A DNA stretch of 64,000 nt from Chaenocephalus aceratus (taxonomy: Eukaryota > Chordata > Actinopteri > Perciformes > Channichthyidae): assembly GCA_023974075.1 (NCBI GenBank), contig JAMFTG010000210.1:124001-188000 (forward strand). The letters are read 5' to 3'. Position 1 is the first letter of the stretch. Each line of letters starts with the position of its first letter. The notes under the pieces were generated by a model. That model saw only the letters and a list, made by a program, of their open reading frames with translations, did not search any database and was not told where the DNA came from. Positions 34,017-44,294 of the stretch are shown here, in pieces. The position numbers were made by a program, and so were the translations under genes.

Positions 34017-34845
34017 CTTTGTTAAATAGTGCATCTATTTAGATACAGCTCTCTTCGTTACCACATTCAATTACATTCAATAGTGAATGTTTGGTCAGGT
34101 TTGTAATTGAAAATGACTTAGGTTATAGTTTAAAGTTGACAGTTATCCACCTCTGAAGTAATGGTTTGGGTTAGTTTGTGTTTATAAGTTAGATTTTTAA
34201 AACTAGATGTATCTGATGCCCACTGGTAAATATCTATATAAGGAACAGTAATCGAGAAAATCATAATTTATAGAGGTTGGGTGTTCCAAAAAGCAACCGT
34301 TTTCACTTTCTACGGACAAATTAAAGCCTAAAAGAAAGACTCTAGAGCATGGATGGGCTACTTGGATGGTGGGGACCACATCATTTATGTACTGGCCACC
34401 AGGGGGCCGCAGAGTTACTTGGAACACACACACACACAAATTCCGTGTATTGTGTGTAATTATTAACAAATATACTAAGTCTGACATCTTCATTGACATT
34501 TTACAATCTTTCAGGGAACATCCTCTAAGCTCGCTAAACAAATACCAGTTCACAGAAATGTTATTTAATTTTTACAAGTGGCATGTTTGTGTTGAACAGG
34601 TTATTTAACAGTAGAATGAAACTATTTTAAACTATTTGAAAGCACGGAAAATGTGTGTGCATTAAGATTAAACATTAAGATGACATTGTGTACGCGGCTC
34701 GCGACGTAACTAGGAGTCTAGTGGACGGTATCAGTACTACAAGTAATACACATTGAGCATCGGAGAGTGTTTGGTTATACTAACCGATACATTTAAAAAA
34801 TTCAAGAGTAATGGCTATGCTTTTTTCATATTATTGACATTTTGT
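34017..34845 (+). repeat. AGT-to-Ile(TAT) spacer, copy 5
   Basis: Long spacer with CTCF-like motif at 34,393-34,410. No gene recognised. Confidence 0.7.
34393..34410 (+). promoter_or_regulatory. CTCF-like motif
   Basis: Identical 18-bp motif. Confidence 0.4.
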
Positions 34846-34940
34846 GCTCCAGTGGCGCAATCGGTCAGCGTGCGGGTACTTATAAGACAGTCACCTGCAG
34901 AGTGATGCCGAGGTTGTGAGTTCAAACCTCACCTGGAGCA
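34846..34940 (+). tRNA. tRNA-Ile(TAT) with intron, variant
   Basis: 95 nt; CAGCGTGCGGGTAC has an extra G before the anticodon arm, and the T-loop has a G-to-A change (TTCAAAC). Anticodon TAT, intron and terminator are retained. Confidence 0.83.
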
Positions 34941-35179
34941 GAGATGTTTTAACCTGCAATCAAAGGATATTATCTGGCTTACACTACTTGGAATGAAGCA
35001 GACGGAAAGTGTTTTTCGGTGCTCATTGAGTCATTCATTAAATCTCACAAGCCTAATATTGATGAATGTGACAGAAGCCATATGCATTGGACACACGGTA
35101 AATATGGTCACATGGCTTTGGTTTGCTTTGGTTACAAAAAAAGAATTCATTAGAGGGAAAGAAAAGAAAGCTATTGAGA

Positions 35180-35252
35180 GGCGCTGTAGCTTAGCGGTCA
35201 AAGCGCCCGTCTTGTAAACAGGAGATCCTGGGTCCAAATCCCAGCAGTGCCT
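35180..35252 (+). tRNA. tRNA-Thr(TGT), C29 subtype
   Basis: Loop CTTGTAA, C29-A41 mismatch, C55. Confidence 0.85.
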
Positions 35253-35509
35253 CTTTGTTACAGAAAACATCTCTTGGATTAAGTGTGTTATCCACCTCCA
35301 AATTAGGGGTTTGGTTTATTTTGGGCGTAAAACTATATTAGTGCATTCCCCATCTAATACTTGACCATGACAGGATGCAACATTACAGCTCAAAATATTG
35401 TTATTTTGGGACATTATGAATAAAATATTTAACAGCCCGAAAGAACATGTGGAGAGATAAAGAGAAACAATAGAATTTACAAAGTAAGGAGGTAGCAATT
35501 GTACAAAAA

Positions 35510-35581
35510 GGCGCTGTGGCTTAGTGGTAAAGCGCCTGTCTCGTAAACAGGAGATCCTGGGTTCAAATCCCAGCAGTGCCT
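35510..35581 (+). tRNA. tRNA-Thr(CGT)
   Basis: Matches the family consensus at every base. Confidence 0.93.
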
Positions 35582-35859
35582 CTTTGATACAGAGATTATC
35601 TCCAAATTAAAATACTAACCAACAAGTTAGTTTCACATCCCACCACAAAAGTGGCCTCTTCAATGTTCTTTCAAACAAAGTTATGTTTATATTCAGAGTT
35701 ACTCACCCAAACTCATTGTGAGGATGTATAGGGTTTAAAAAAGAGTCAAATCAATTTCCTTTTAGCAAAAAAACTGTTGCAAAGCTGAGTGTTTTTGATC
35801 TAGTACTTTTTCAATCTGCTATCCCACTGTCTTCTTGCAACATAAATTATGGTGAAGGA

Positions 35860-35932
35860 GGTGCTGTAGCTTAGCGGTCAAAGCGCCTGTCTTGTAAACA
35901 GGAGATCCTGGGTCCAAATCCCAGCAGTGCCT
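35860..35932 (+). tRNA. tRNA-Thr(TGT)
   Basis: Consensus with T3; C55. Confidence 0.87.
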
Positions 35933-36188
35933 CTTTGTTACAGAAAACATCTCTTGGATTAAGTGTGTTATCCACCTCCAAATTAGGGTTTGGTTTATTT
36001 TGGGCGTAAAACTATATTAGTGCATTCCCCATCTAATACATGACTGTGACAGGATGCAACATTACAGCTCAAAATATTGTTATTTTGGGACTTTATGAAT
36101 AAAATATTTAACAGCCCGAAAGAACATGTGGAGAGATAAAGAGAAACAATGGAATGTACAAAGTAAGGAGGTAGTAATTGTACAAAAA

Positions 36189-36260
36189 GGCGCTGTGGCT
36201 TAGTGGTAAAGTGCCTGTCTCGTAAACAGGAGATCCTGGGTTCAAATCCCAGCAGTGCCT
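36189..36260 (+). tRNA. tRNA-Thr(CGT)
   Basis: Consensus except T25. Confidence 0.92.
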
Positions 36261-36540
36261 CTTTGATACAGAGATTATCTCCAAATTACAAGACTACCCA
36301 ATAAGAAGTTAGTTTCACATCCCACCACAAAAGTGGCCTCTTCAATGTTCTTTCAACCAAAGTTACGTTTATATTCAGAGTTACTCACCCAAACTCATTG
36401 TGAGGATGTATAGGGTTTAAAAAAGAGTCAAATCAATTTCCTTTTAGCAAAAAAACTGTTGCAAACTGAGTGTTTTTGATCTAGTACTTTTTCAATCTGC
36501 TATCCCACTGTCTTCTTGCAAAATAAATTGTGGTGAAGGA

Positions 36541-36613
36541 GGCGCTGTAGCTTAGCGGTCAAAGTGCCTGTCTTGTAAACAGGAGATCCTGGGTCCAAAT
36601 CCCAGCAGTGCCT
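36541..36613 (+). tRNA. tRNA-Thr(TGT)
   Basis: Loop CTTGTAA, T25, C55. Confidence 0.87.
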
Positions 36614-36881
36614 CTTTGTTACAGAAAACATCTCTTGGATTAAGTGTGTTATCCACCTCTGAAATAAGCGTTTGGTTTAGTTTGGGGGTAAACTATATTG
36701 GGCCATTACCAATCTAATACCTGACTGTGACAAGCGGACAAACACGATGCAACATGACAACTAAACATGTTTTCAGTTTGGGATTTTATGAAAGCACATT
36801 TTCACAGCGTGAATAAATATTTGTAGAAATAAAATGACACACTGGAAGTTAAAAAATAAGGAGGTAGTGGATGGAGAAACG

Positions 36882-36910
36882 GGCGCTGTGGTTAAGTTGT
36901 AAAGCGCCTG
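36882..36910 (+). pseudogene. tRNA-Thr 5' half (fossil)
   Basis: Recurring half, with one extra C-to-T change in the D-stem (TGGTTAAG). Confidence 0.8.
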
Positions 36911-36969
36911 TGAACAATGAAAGGAAACTACTGAGCACAGTGTCTGAGAAAAATGATGTCTGTAGGAGC

Positions 36970-37041
36970 GGTGCTGTGGTTTAACGGTAAAGCGCCTGTC
37001 TAGTAAACAGGAGATCCTGGGTTCAACTCCCAGCAGTGCCT
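36970..37041 (+). tRNA. tRNA-Thr(AGT)
   Basis: Loop CTAGTAA; T11 gives a T-G pair in the D-stem, A15; T-arm normal. Confidence 0.85.
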
Positions 37042-37870
37042 CTTTGTTACATAGTGCATCTATTTAGATACAGCTCTCGTCGTTACCACATTCAATTACA
37101 TTCAATAGTGAATGTTTGGTCAGGTTTGTTCTTGAAAATCACTTAGGTTATAGTTTAAAGTTGACAGTTATCCACCTCTGAAGTAATGGTTTGGGTTAGT
37201 TTGTGTTTATAAGTTAGATTTTTAAAACTAGATGTATCTGATGCCCACTGGTAAATATCTATATAAGGAACAGTAATCGAGAAAATCATAATTTATAGAG
37301 GTTGGGTGTTCCAAAAAGCAACCGTTTTCACTTTCTACGGACAAATTAAAGCCTAAAAGAAAGACTCTAGAGCATGGATGGGCTACTTGGATGGTGGGGA
37401 CCACATCATTTATGTACTGGCCACCAGGGGGCCGCAGAGTTACTTGGAACACACACACACACAAATTCCGTGTATTGTGTGTAATTATTAACAAATATAC
37501 TAAGTCTGACATCTTCATTGACATTTTACAATCTTTCAGGGAACATCCTCTAAGCTCGCTAAACAAATACCAGTTCACAGAAATGTTATTTAATTTTTAC
37601 AAGTGGCATGTTTGTGTTGAACAGGTTATTTAACAGTAGAATGAAACTATTTTAAACTATTTGAAAGCACGGAAAATGTGTGTGCATTAAGATTAAAAAT
37701 TAAGATGACATTGTGTACGCGGCTCGCGACGTAACTAGGAGTCTAGTGGACGGTATCAGTACTACAAGTAATACACATTGAGCATCGGAGAGTGTTTGGT
37801 TATACTAACCGATACATTAAAAAAATTCAAGAGTAATGGCTATGCTTTTTTCATATTATTGACATTTTGT
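37042..37870 (+). repeat. AGT-to-Ile(TAT) spacer, copy 6
   Basis: Long spacer with CTCF-like motif at 37,418-37,435, leading into the Ile/Thr fusion. Confidence 0.7.
37418..37435 (+). promoter_or_regulatory. CTCF-like motif
   Basis: Identical 18-bp motif. Confidence 0.4.
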
Positions 37871-37955
37871 GCTCCAGTGGCGCAATCGGTCAGCGCGCGG
37901 TCAAAGCGCCCGTCTTGTAAACAGGAGATCCTGGGTCCAAATCCCAGCAGTGCCT
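37871..37955 (+). pseudogene. Chimeric tRNA: Ile(TAT) 5' half fused to Thr(TGT) 3' half
   Basis: It starts as tRNA-Ile(TAT), acceptor GCTCCAG and D-arm up to CAGCGCGCGGT, then continues as tRNA-Thr(TGT), TCAAAGCGCC to CAGTGCCT. The shared GCGGT at the join indicates a deletion of about 0.3 kb between neighbouring genes. The two acceptor strands cannot pair, so no normal cloverleaf forms, although an A-box-like D-arm and a Thr anticodon arm remain. Confidence 0.92.
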
Positions 37956-38212
37956 CTTTGTTACAGAAAACATCTCTTGGATTAAGTGTGTTATCCACCT
38001 CCAAATTAGGGGTTTGGTTTATTTTGGGCGTAAAACTATATTAGTGCATTCCCCATCTAATACTTGACCATGACAGGATGCAACATTACAGCTCAAAATA
38101 TTGTTATTTTGGGACATTATGAATAAAATATTTAACAGCCCGAAAGAACATGTTTAGAGATAAAGACAAACAATGGAATTTACAAAGTAAGGAGGTAGCA
38201 ATTGTACAAAAA

Positions 38213-38284
38213 GGCGCTGTGGCTTAGTGGTAAAGCGCCTGTCTCGTAAACAGGAGATCCTGGGTTCAAATCCCAGCAGTGCCT
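38213..38284 (+). tRNA. tRNA-Thr(CGT)
   Basis: Matches the family consensus at every base. Confidence 0.93.
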
Positions 38285-38562
38285 CTTTGATACAGAGATT
38301 ATCTCCAAATTAAAATACTAACCAACAAGTTAGTTTCACATCCCACCACAAAAGTGGCCTCTTCAATGTTCTTTCAAACAAAGTTATGTTTATATTCAGA
38401 GTTACTCACCCAAACTCATTGTGAGGATGTATAGGGTTTAAAAAAGAGTCAAATCAATTTCCTTTTAGCAAAAAAACTGTTGCAAAGCTGAGTGTTTTTG
38501 ATCTAGTACTTTTTCAATCTGCTATCCCACTGTCTTCTTGCAACATAAATTGTGGTGAAGGA

Positions 38563-38635
38563 TGCGCTGTAGCTTAGCGGTCAAAGCGCCTGTCTTGTAA
38601 ACAGGAGATCCTGGGTCCAAATCCCAGCAGTGCCT
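38563..38635 (+). tRNA. tRNA-Thr(TGT) with T1
   Basis: Loop CTTGTAA and C55. The first base is T instead of G, so the 1-72 pair is lost; the same change is in the copies at 39,582 and 40,601. Confidence 0.82.
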
Positions 38636-38674
38636 CTTTGTTACAGAAAACATCTCTTGGATTAAGTGTGTTAT

Positions 38675-38958
38675 GAGCATTTTTGCGGTGTGGAGAGTTT
38701 ATAATGAAAGGTGTGAACTAGTATCCAACTTAAATTAAACAAATGTATCTTCAAACCTACAGTTCTGTTCCAGCAGAAGTCTGATTTTTGTTAACTTTGC
38801 TCTCTTATCACTTCACATAGAAAGATAACTTCTTTTTCTGACTCTCAATTTGACATATGGCCACTGGGTTGAAGCAGAATAGACTCTTACTGAGGTTTAA
38901 CTGTATTTCTTCTTTTAGTTTCATCATAGCTTTTCTAAATATACTAAAATGTTTGTAT
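38675..38958. repeat. Unidentified 285-bp insert in TGT spacer, copy 1
   Basis: Sequence starting GAGCATTTTTGCGGTGTGG replaces the normal spacer and ends at an orphan tRNA-Thr 3' end. It occurs only here and at 39,694 in this window. No terminal repeats seen. Confidence 0.75.
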
Positions 38959-38974
38959 AATCCCAGCAGTGCCT
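38959..38974 (+). pseudogene. Orphan tRNA-Thr 3' end
   Basis: Only the 3' T-stem and acceptor strand (AATCCCAGCAGTGCCT) remain. Confidence 0.8.
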
Positions 38975-39231
38975 CTTTGTTACAGAAAACATCTCTTGGA
39001 TTAAGTGTGTTATCCACCTACAAATTAGGGTTTTGGTTTATTTTCGGCGTAAAACTATATTAGTGCATTCCCCATCTAATACTTGACCGTGACAGGATGC
39101 AACATTACAGCTCAAAATATTGTTATTTTGGGGCTTTATGAATAACATATTTAACAGCCCGAAAGAACATGTGGAGAGATAAAGAGAAACAATGGAATTT
39201 ACAAAGTAAGGAGGTAGTAATTGTACAAAAA

Positions 39232-39303
39232 GGCGCTGTGGCTTAGTGGTAAAGGGCCTGTCTCGTAAACAGGAGATCCTGGGTTCAAATCCCAGCAGTG
39301 CCT
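39232..39303 (+). tRNA. tRNA-Thr(CGT)
   Basis: Loop CTCGTAA; C25-to-G gives a G10-G25 mismatch in the D-stem. It belongs to the first copy of a 1,019-bp duplication, whose second copy at 40,251 has the normal C. Confidence 0.85.
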
Positions 39304-39581
39304 CTTTGATACAGAGATTATCTCCAAATTAAAATACTAACCAACAAGTTAGTTTCACATCCCACCACAAAAGTGGCCTCTTCAATGTTCTTTCAAACAA
39401 AGTTATGTTTATATTCAGAGTTACTCACCCAAACTCATTGTGAGGATGTATAGGTTTTAAAAAAGAGTCAAATCAATTTCCTTTTAGCAAAAAAACTGTT
39501 GCAAAGCTGAGTGTTTTTGATCTAGTACTTTTTCAATCTGCTATCCCACTGTCTTCTTGCAACATAAATTGTGGTGAAGGA

Positions 39582-39654
39582 TGCGCTGTAGCTTAGCGGT
39601 CAAAGCGCCTGTCTTGTAAACAGGAGATCCTGGGTCCAAATCCCAGCAGTGCCT
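39582..39654 (+). tRNA. tRNA-Thr(TGT) with T1
   Basis: Identical to the copy at 38,563. Confidence 0.82.
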
Positions 39655-39693
39655 CTTTGTTACAGAAAACATCTCTTGGATTAAGTGTGTTAT

Positions 39694-39977
39694 GAGCATT
39701 TTTGCGGTGTGGAGAGTTTATAATGAAAGGTGTGAACTAGTATCCAACTTAAATTAAACAAATGTATCTTCAAACCTACAGTTCTGTTCCAGCAGAAGTC
39801 TGATTTTTGTTAACTTTGCTCTCTTATCACTTCACATAGAAAGATAACTTCTTTTTCTGACTCTCAATTTGACATATGGCCACTGGGTTGAAGCAGAATA
39901 GACTCTTACTGAGGTTTAACTGTATTTCTTCTTTTAGTTTCATCATAGCTTTTCTAAATATACTAAAATGTTTGTAT
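39694..39977. repeat. Unidentified 285-bp insert in TGT spacer, copy 2
   Basis: Same as 38,675-38,958, shifted by 1,019 bp. Confidence 0.75.
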
Positions 39978-39993
39978 AATCCCAGCAGTGCCT
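39978..39993 (+). pseudogene. Orphan tRNA-Thr 3' end
   Basis: Duplicate of the remnant at 38,959. Confidence 0.8.
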
Positions 39994-40250
39994 CTTTGTT
40001 ACAGAAAACATCTCTTGGATTAAGTGTGTTATCCACCTACAAATTAGGGTTTTGGTTTATTTTCGGCGTAAAACTATATTAGTGCATTCCCCATCTAATA
40101 CTTGACCGTGACAGGATGCAACATTACAGCTCAAAATATTGTTATTTTGGGGCTTTATGAATAACATATTTAACAGCCCGAAAGAACATGTGGAGAGATA
40201 AAGAGAAACAATGGAATTTACAAAGTAAGGAGGTAGTAATTGTACAAAAA

Positions 40251-40322
40251 GGCGCTGTGGCTTAGTGGTAAAGCGCCTGTCTCGTAAACAGGAGATCCTG
40301 GGTTCAAATCCCAGCAGTGCCT
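40251..40322 (+). tRNA. tRNA-Thr(CGT)
   Basis: Matches the family consensus at every base. Confidence 0.93.
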
Positions 40323-40600
40323 CTTTGATACAGAGATTATCTCCAAATTAAAATACTAACCAACAAGTTAGTTTCACATCCCACCACAAAAGTGGCCTCT
40401 TCAATGTTCTTTCAAACAAAGTTATGTTTATATTCAGAGTTACTCACCCAAACTCATTGTGAGGATGTATAGGTTTTAAAAAAGAGTCAAATCAATTTCC
40501 TTTTAGCAAAAAAACTGTTGCAAAGCTGAGTGTTTTTGATCTAGTACTTTTTCAATCTGCTATCCCACTGTCTTCTTGCAACATAAATTGTGGTGAAGGA

Positions 40601-40673
40601 TGCGCTGTAGCTTAGCGGTCAAAGCGCCTGTCTTGTAAACAGGAGATCCTGGGTCCAAATCCCAGCAGTGCCT
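40601..40673 (+). tRNA. tRNA-Thr(TGT) with T1
   Basis: Same T1 and C55 as the copies at 38,563 and 39,582. The downstream flank switches to the AGT type, a recombination point. Confidence 0.82.
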
Positions 40674-41497
40674 CTTTGTTACATAGTGCATCTATTTAGA
40701 TACAGCTCTCTTCGTTACCACATTCAATTACATTCAATAGTGAATGTTTGGTCAGGTTTGTACTTGAAAATGACTTAGGTTATAGTTTAAAGTTGACAGT
40801 TATCCACCTCTGAAGTAATGGTTTGGGTTAGTTTGTGTTTATAAGTTAGATTTTTAAAACTAGATGTATCTGATGCCCACTGGTAAATATGTATATAAGG
40901 AACAGTAATCGAGAAAATCATAATTTATAGAGGTTGGGTGTTCCAAAAAGCAACCGTTTTCACTTTCTACGGACAAATTAAAGCCTAAAAGAAAGACTCT
41001 AGAGCAGGGGTGGGCTACTTGGATGGTGGGGACCACATCATTTATGTACTGGCCACCAGGGGGCCGCAGAGTTACTTGGAACACACACACACACACACAA
41101 ATTCCGTGTATTGCGTGTACAAATATACTAAGTCTGACATCTTCATTGACATTTTACAATCTTTCAGGGAACATCCTCTAAGCTCGCTAAACAAATACCA
41201 GTTCACAGAAATGTTATTTAATTTTTACAAGTGGCATGTTTGTGTTGAACAGGTTATTTAACAGTAGAATGAAACTATTTTAAACTATTTGAAAGCACGG
41301 AAAATGTGTGTGCATTAAGATTAAACATTAAGATGACATTGTGTACGCGGCTCGCGACGTAACTAGGAGTCTAGTGGACGGTATCAGTACTACAAGTAAT
41401 ACACATTGAGCATCGGAGAGTGTTTGGTGTTCTAACCGATACATTTAAAAAATTCAAGAGTAATGGCTATGCTTTTTTCATATTATAGCCTTTTTGT
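40674..41497 (+). repeat. AGT-to-Ile(TAT) spacer, copy 7
   Basis: Long spacer, here preceded by a TGT gene; the CTCF-like motif is at 41,050-41,067 and the (CA)n tract is slightly longer. Confidence 0.7.
41050..41067 (+). promoter_or_regulatory. CTCF-like motif
   Basis: Identical 18-bp motif. Confidence 0.4.
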
Positions 41498-41591
41498 GCT
41501 CCAGTGGCGCAATCGGTCAGCGTGCGGTACTTATAAGACAGTCACCTGCAGAGTGATGCCGAGGTTGTGAGTTCAAGCCTCACCTGGAGCA
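41498..41591 (+). tRNA. tRNA-Ile(TAT) with intron
   Basis: 94 nt with anticodon TAT and the usual intron; one C-to-T change after the D-stem (CAGCGTGCGG). GTTTTAA terminator close downstream. Confidence 0.91.
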
Positions 41592-41830
41592 GAGAAGTTT
41601 TAAACTGCATTCAAAGGATATTATCTGGCTTACACTACTTGGAATGAAGCAGACGGAAAGTGTTTTTCGGTGCTCATTGAGTCATTCATTAAATCTCACA
41701 GGCCTAATATTGATGAATGTGACAGAAGCCATATGCATTGGACACACGGTAAATATGGTCACATGGCTTTGGTTTGCTTTGGTTACAAAAAAAGAATTCA
41801 TTAGAGGGAAAGAAAAGAAAGCTATTGAGA

Positions 41831-41903
41831 GGCACTGTAGCTTAGCGGTCAAAGCGCCCGTCTTGTAAACAGGAGATCCTGGGTCCAAATCCCAGCAGTG
41901 CCT
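41831..41903 (+). tRNA. tRNA-Thr(TGT), C29 subtype
   Basis: A4 gives a Watson-Crick pair with T69 in place of the usual G-T; C29-A41 mismatch; C55. Confidence 0.85.
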
Positions 41904-42160
41904 CTTTGTTACAGAAAACATCTCTTGGATTAAGTGTGTTATCCACCTCCAAATTAGGGGTTTGGTTTATTTTGGGCGTAAAACTATATTAGTGCATTCC
42001 CCATCTAATACTTGACCGTGACAGTATGGAACATTACAGCTCAAAATATTGTTATTTTGGGACATTATGAATAAAATATTTAACAGCCCGAAAGAACATG
42101 TGTAGAGATAAAGACAAACAATGGAATTTACAAAGTAAGGAGGTAGTAATTGTACAAAAA

Positions 42161-42232
42161 GGCGCTGTGGCTTAGTGGTAAAGTGCCTGTCTCGTAAACA
42201 GGAGATCCTGGGTTCAAATCCCAGCAGTGCCT
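42161..42232 (+). tRNA. tRNA-Thr(CGT)
   Basis: Consensus except T25. The last Thr gene; the array changes type about 250 bp downstream. Confidence 0.92.
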
Positions 42233-42732
42233 CTTTGATACAGAGATTATCTCCAAATTACAAGACTACCCAATAAGTAAATAGTTTCACATCCCACCAC
42301 AAAAGTGGCCTCTTCAATGTTCTTTCAAACAAAGTTACGTTTATATTCAGAGTTACTCACCCAAACTCATTGTGAGGATGTATAGGGTTTAAAAAAGAGT
42401 CAAATCAATTTCCTTTTAGCAAAAAAACTGTTGCAAAGCTGAGTGTTTTTGATCTAGTACTTTTTCAATTTGCTATCCCACTTCTTCAGTGTACTTATCA
42501 AGCTATCTCTTCTCCACCAACTCAAAACTGGGATTTGATCAGATCTGATTGACTATCAACAATTGCTCCGATATTTGACCTTTTTTAACAGTAACTTTTT
42601 TTTTTACTTTGCTCGCTTCCAAAGTTCTAAGCTAAGCATTTCTACAATTGTCACTTTCTGAACTTGCAAACACTAGTTTCAATTAGGAGATGAACAATGG
42701 AACTTGTGAATTGTGAAAGACTCATTTTTTGT

Positions 42733-42805
42733 GACCATGTGGCCTAATGGACAAGGCGTCTGACTTCGGATCAGAAGATTGAGGTTTCGAGTCCCTTCGT
42801 GGTTG
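42733..42805 (+). tRNA. tRNA-Arg(TCG)
   Basis: A 73-nt cloverleaf: acceptor GACCATG/CGTGGTT, discriminator G, D-stem GCCT/AGGC, anticodon arm TCTGA-CTTCGGA-TCAGA (anticodon TCG, codon CGA). G53-to-T breaks the pair next to the T-loop in this copy. Confidence 0.88.
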
Positions 42806-43093
42806 AAATATCTAGCCTCAGTTATTGAACTAATATTTCCTGCCAATTTGAAGTCATTCAAAACACCCTCTGGGCTTATAGTAGACCATTTCCTTTTGTG
42901 AAAGAAAAGCAATATTCCAACAACTAGCTCTTGTGAAATCTGCAGTGTACTTATCAAGCTATCTCTTCTCCACCAACTCCAAACTGGGATTTGATTAGAT
43001 CTGATTGACTATCAACAATTGCTCCGATATTTGACCTTTTTTAACGGTAACTTTTTTTTTTACTTTGCTCGCTTCCAAAGTTCTACTAAGGTA

Positions 43094-43167
43094 GGCCGGT
43101 TAGCTCAGATGGTTAGAGCGTGGTGCTAATAACACCAAGGTCATGGGTTCAATCCCCATACTGGCCA
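43094..43167 (+). tRNA. tRNA-Ile(AAT)
   Basis: 74 nt: acceptor GGCCGGT/ACTGGCC, discriminator A, anticodon loop CTAATAA (anticodon AAT; A34 is expected to become inosine), T-arm ATGGG-TTCAATC-CCCAT. The change CGCC to CACC makes the anticodon stem fully Watson-Crick. No intron. Confidence 0.93.
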
Positions 43168-43230
43168 GTGAATCTGACTTATTAAGTCAATGCAGCTTTA
43201 GTGCTTATTTCAAAAAGTGAGAATTTATTC

Positions 43231-43517
43231 AGATACAGCTCTCTTCGTTACCACATTCAATTACATTCAATAGTGAATGTTTGGTCAGGTTTGTACTTGA
43301 AAATGACTTAGGTTATAGTTTAAAGTTGACAGTTATCCACCTCTGAAGTAATGGTTTGGGTTAGTTTGTGTTTATAAGTTAGATTTTTAAAACTAGATGT
43401 ATCTGATGCCCACTGGTAAATATCTATATAAGGAACAGTAATCGAGAAAATCCTAATTTATAGAGGTTGGGTGTTCCAAAAAGCAACCGTTTTCACTTTC
43501 TACGGACAAATTAAAGC
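43231..43517 (+). repeat. Thr-array spacer patch inside Arg/Ile array, copy 1
   Basis: AGATACAGCTCTC to GACAAATTAAAGC matches the first part of the AGT-to-Ile(TAT) spacer. It is flanked on both sides by Arg/Ile-array sequence. The CTCF-like motif lies outside the copied piece. Confidence 0.88.
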
Positions 43518-43543
43518 CATGGGTTCAATCCCCATACTGGCCA
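43518..43543 (+). pseudogene. Orphan tRNA-Ile(AAT) 3' end
   Basis: T-arm and acceptor 3' strand only, joined to the transferred Thr-array spacer. Confidence 0.85.
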
Positions 43544-43859
43544 GTGAATCTAACTTATTAAGTCAATGCAGCTTTAGTGCTTATTTCAAAAAGTGAGAAT
43601 TTATTCCGATTACTTTCACATGTGAAGTCTCCAGTCAATCTATCACTCCTGGTCCACGACAAACTCTGAAATGGTCTAACCTGAATAATTATCCAAAAGT
43701 TGTCCAATCATTTACCCTCTGTCCCAAACTGAACTTGCAACAAAAAGAAAAGATTATACTAAGCATTTCTACAATTGTCACTTTCTGAACTTGCAAACAC
43801 AAGTTTCAATTAGGAGATGAACAATGGCACTTGTGAATTGTGAAAGATTCATTTGTTGT

Positions 43860-43932
43860 GACCATGTGGCCTAATGGACAAGGCGTCTGACTTCGGATCA
43901 GAAGATTAAGGGTATGAGTCCCTTCGTGGTTG
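43860..43932 (+). tRNA. tRNA-Arg(TCG), altered T-loop
   Basis: Loop CTTCGGA, but the T-arm reads AAGGGTATGAG, losing the T55-C56 motif. Probably inactive. Confidence 0.8.
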
Positions 43933-44220
43933 AAATATCTAGCCTCAGTCATTGAACTAATCTTTCCTGCCAATTTGACGTCATTCAAAACACCCTCTGG
44001 GCTAATAGTAGACCATTTCCTTTTGTGAAAGAAAAGCAATATTCCAACAACTAGCTCTTGTGAAATCTGCAGTGTACTTATCAAGCTATCTCTTCTCCAC
44101 CAACTCCAAACTGGGATTTGATCAGATCTGATTGACTATCAACAATTGCTCCGATATTTGACCTTTTTTAACAGTAACTTTTTTTTTTACTTTCCTCGCT
44201 TCCAAAGTTCTACTAAGGTA

Positions 44221-44294
44221 GGCCGGTTAGCTCAGATGGTTAGAGCGTGGTGCTAATAACGCCAAGGTCATGGGTTCAATCCCCATACTGGCCA
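44221..44294 (+). tRNA. tRNA-Ile(AAT)
   Basis: Matches the array consensus; loop CTAATAA, all stems paired. Confidence 0.94.

Larger units (their letters stand above)
1..42480 (+). repeat. tRNA-Thr / tRNA-Ile(TAT) higher-order tandem array
   Basis: All tRNA genes here lie on the plus strand in near-identical spacers. The basic subunit is a TGT gene, about 257 bp of spacer, a CGT gene and about 280 bp of spacer, giving a period near 683 bp (5282 to 5965). Longer units add a fossil Thr 5' half, an AGT gene, an approximately 830-bp spacer with a CTCF-like motif, and an intron-containing Ile(TAT) gene; Ile-to-Ile distances are about 2.3 kb (1938 to 4270) and 3.8 kb (4270 to 8077). The intergenic stretches of 240-300 bp between listed genes are these spacers and hold nothing else I recognise. 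Three transposon insertions interrupt the array. Confidence 0.95.
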
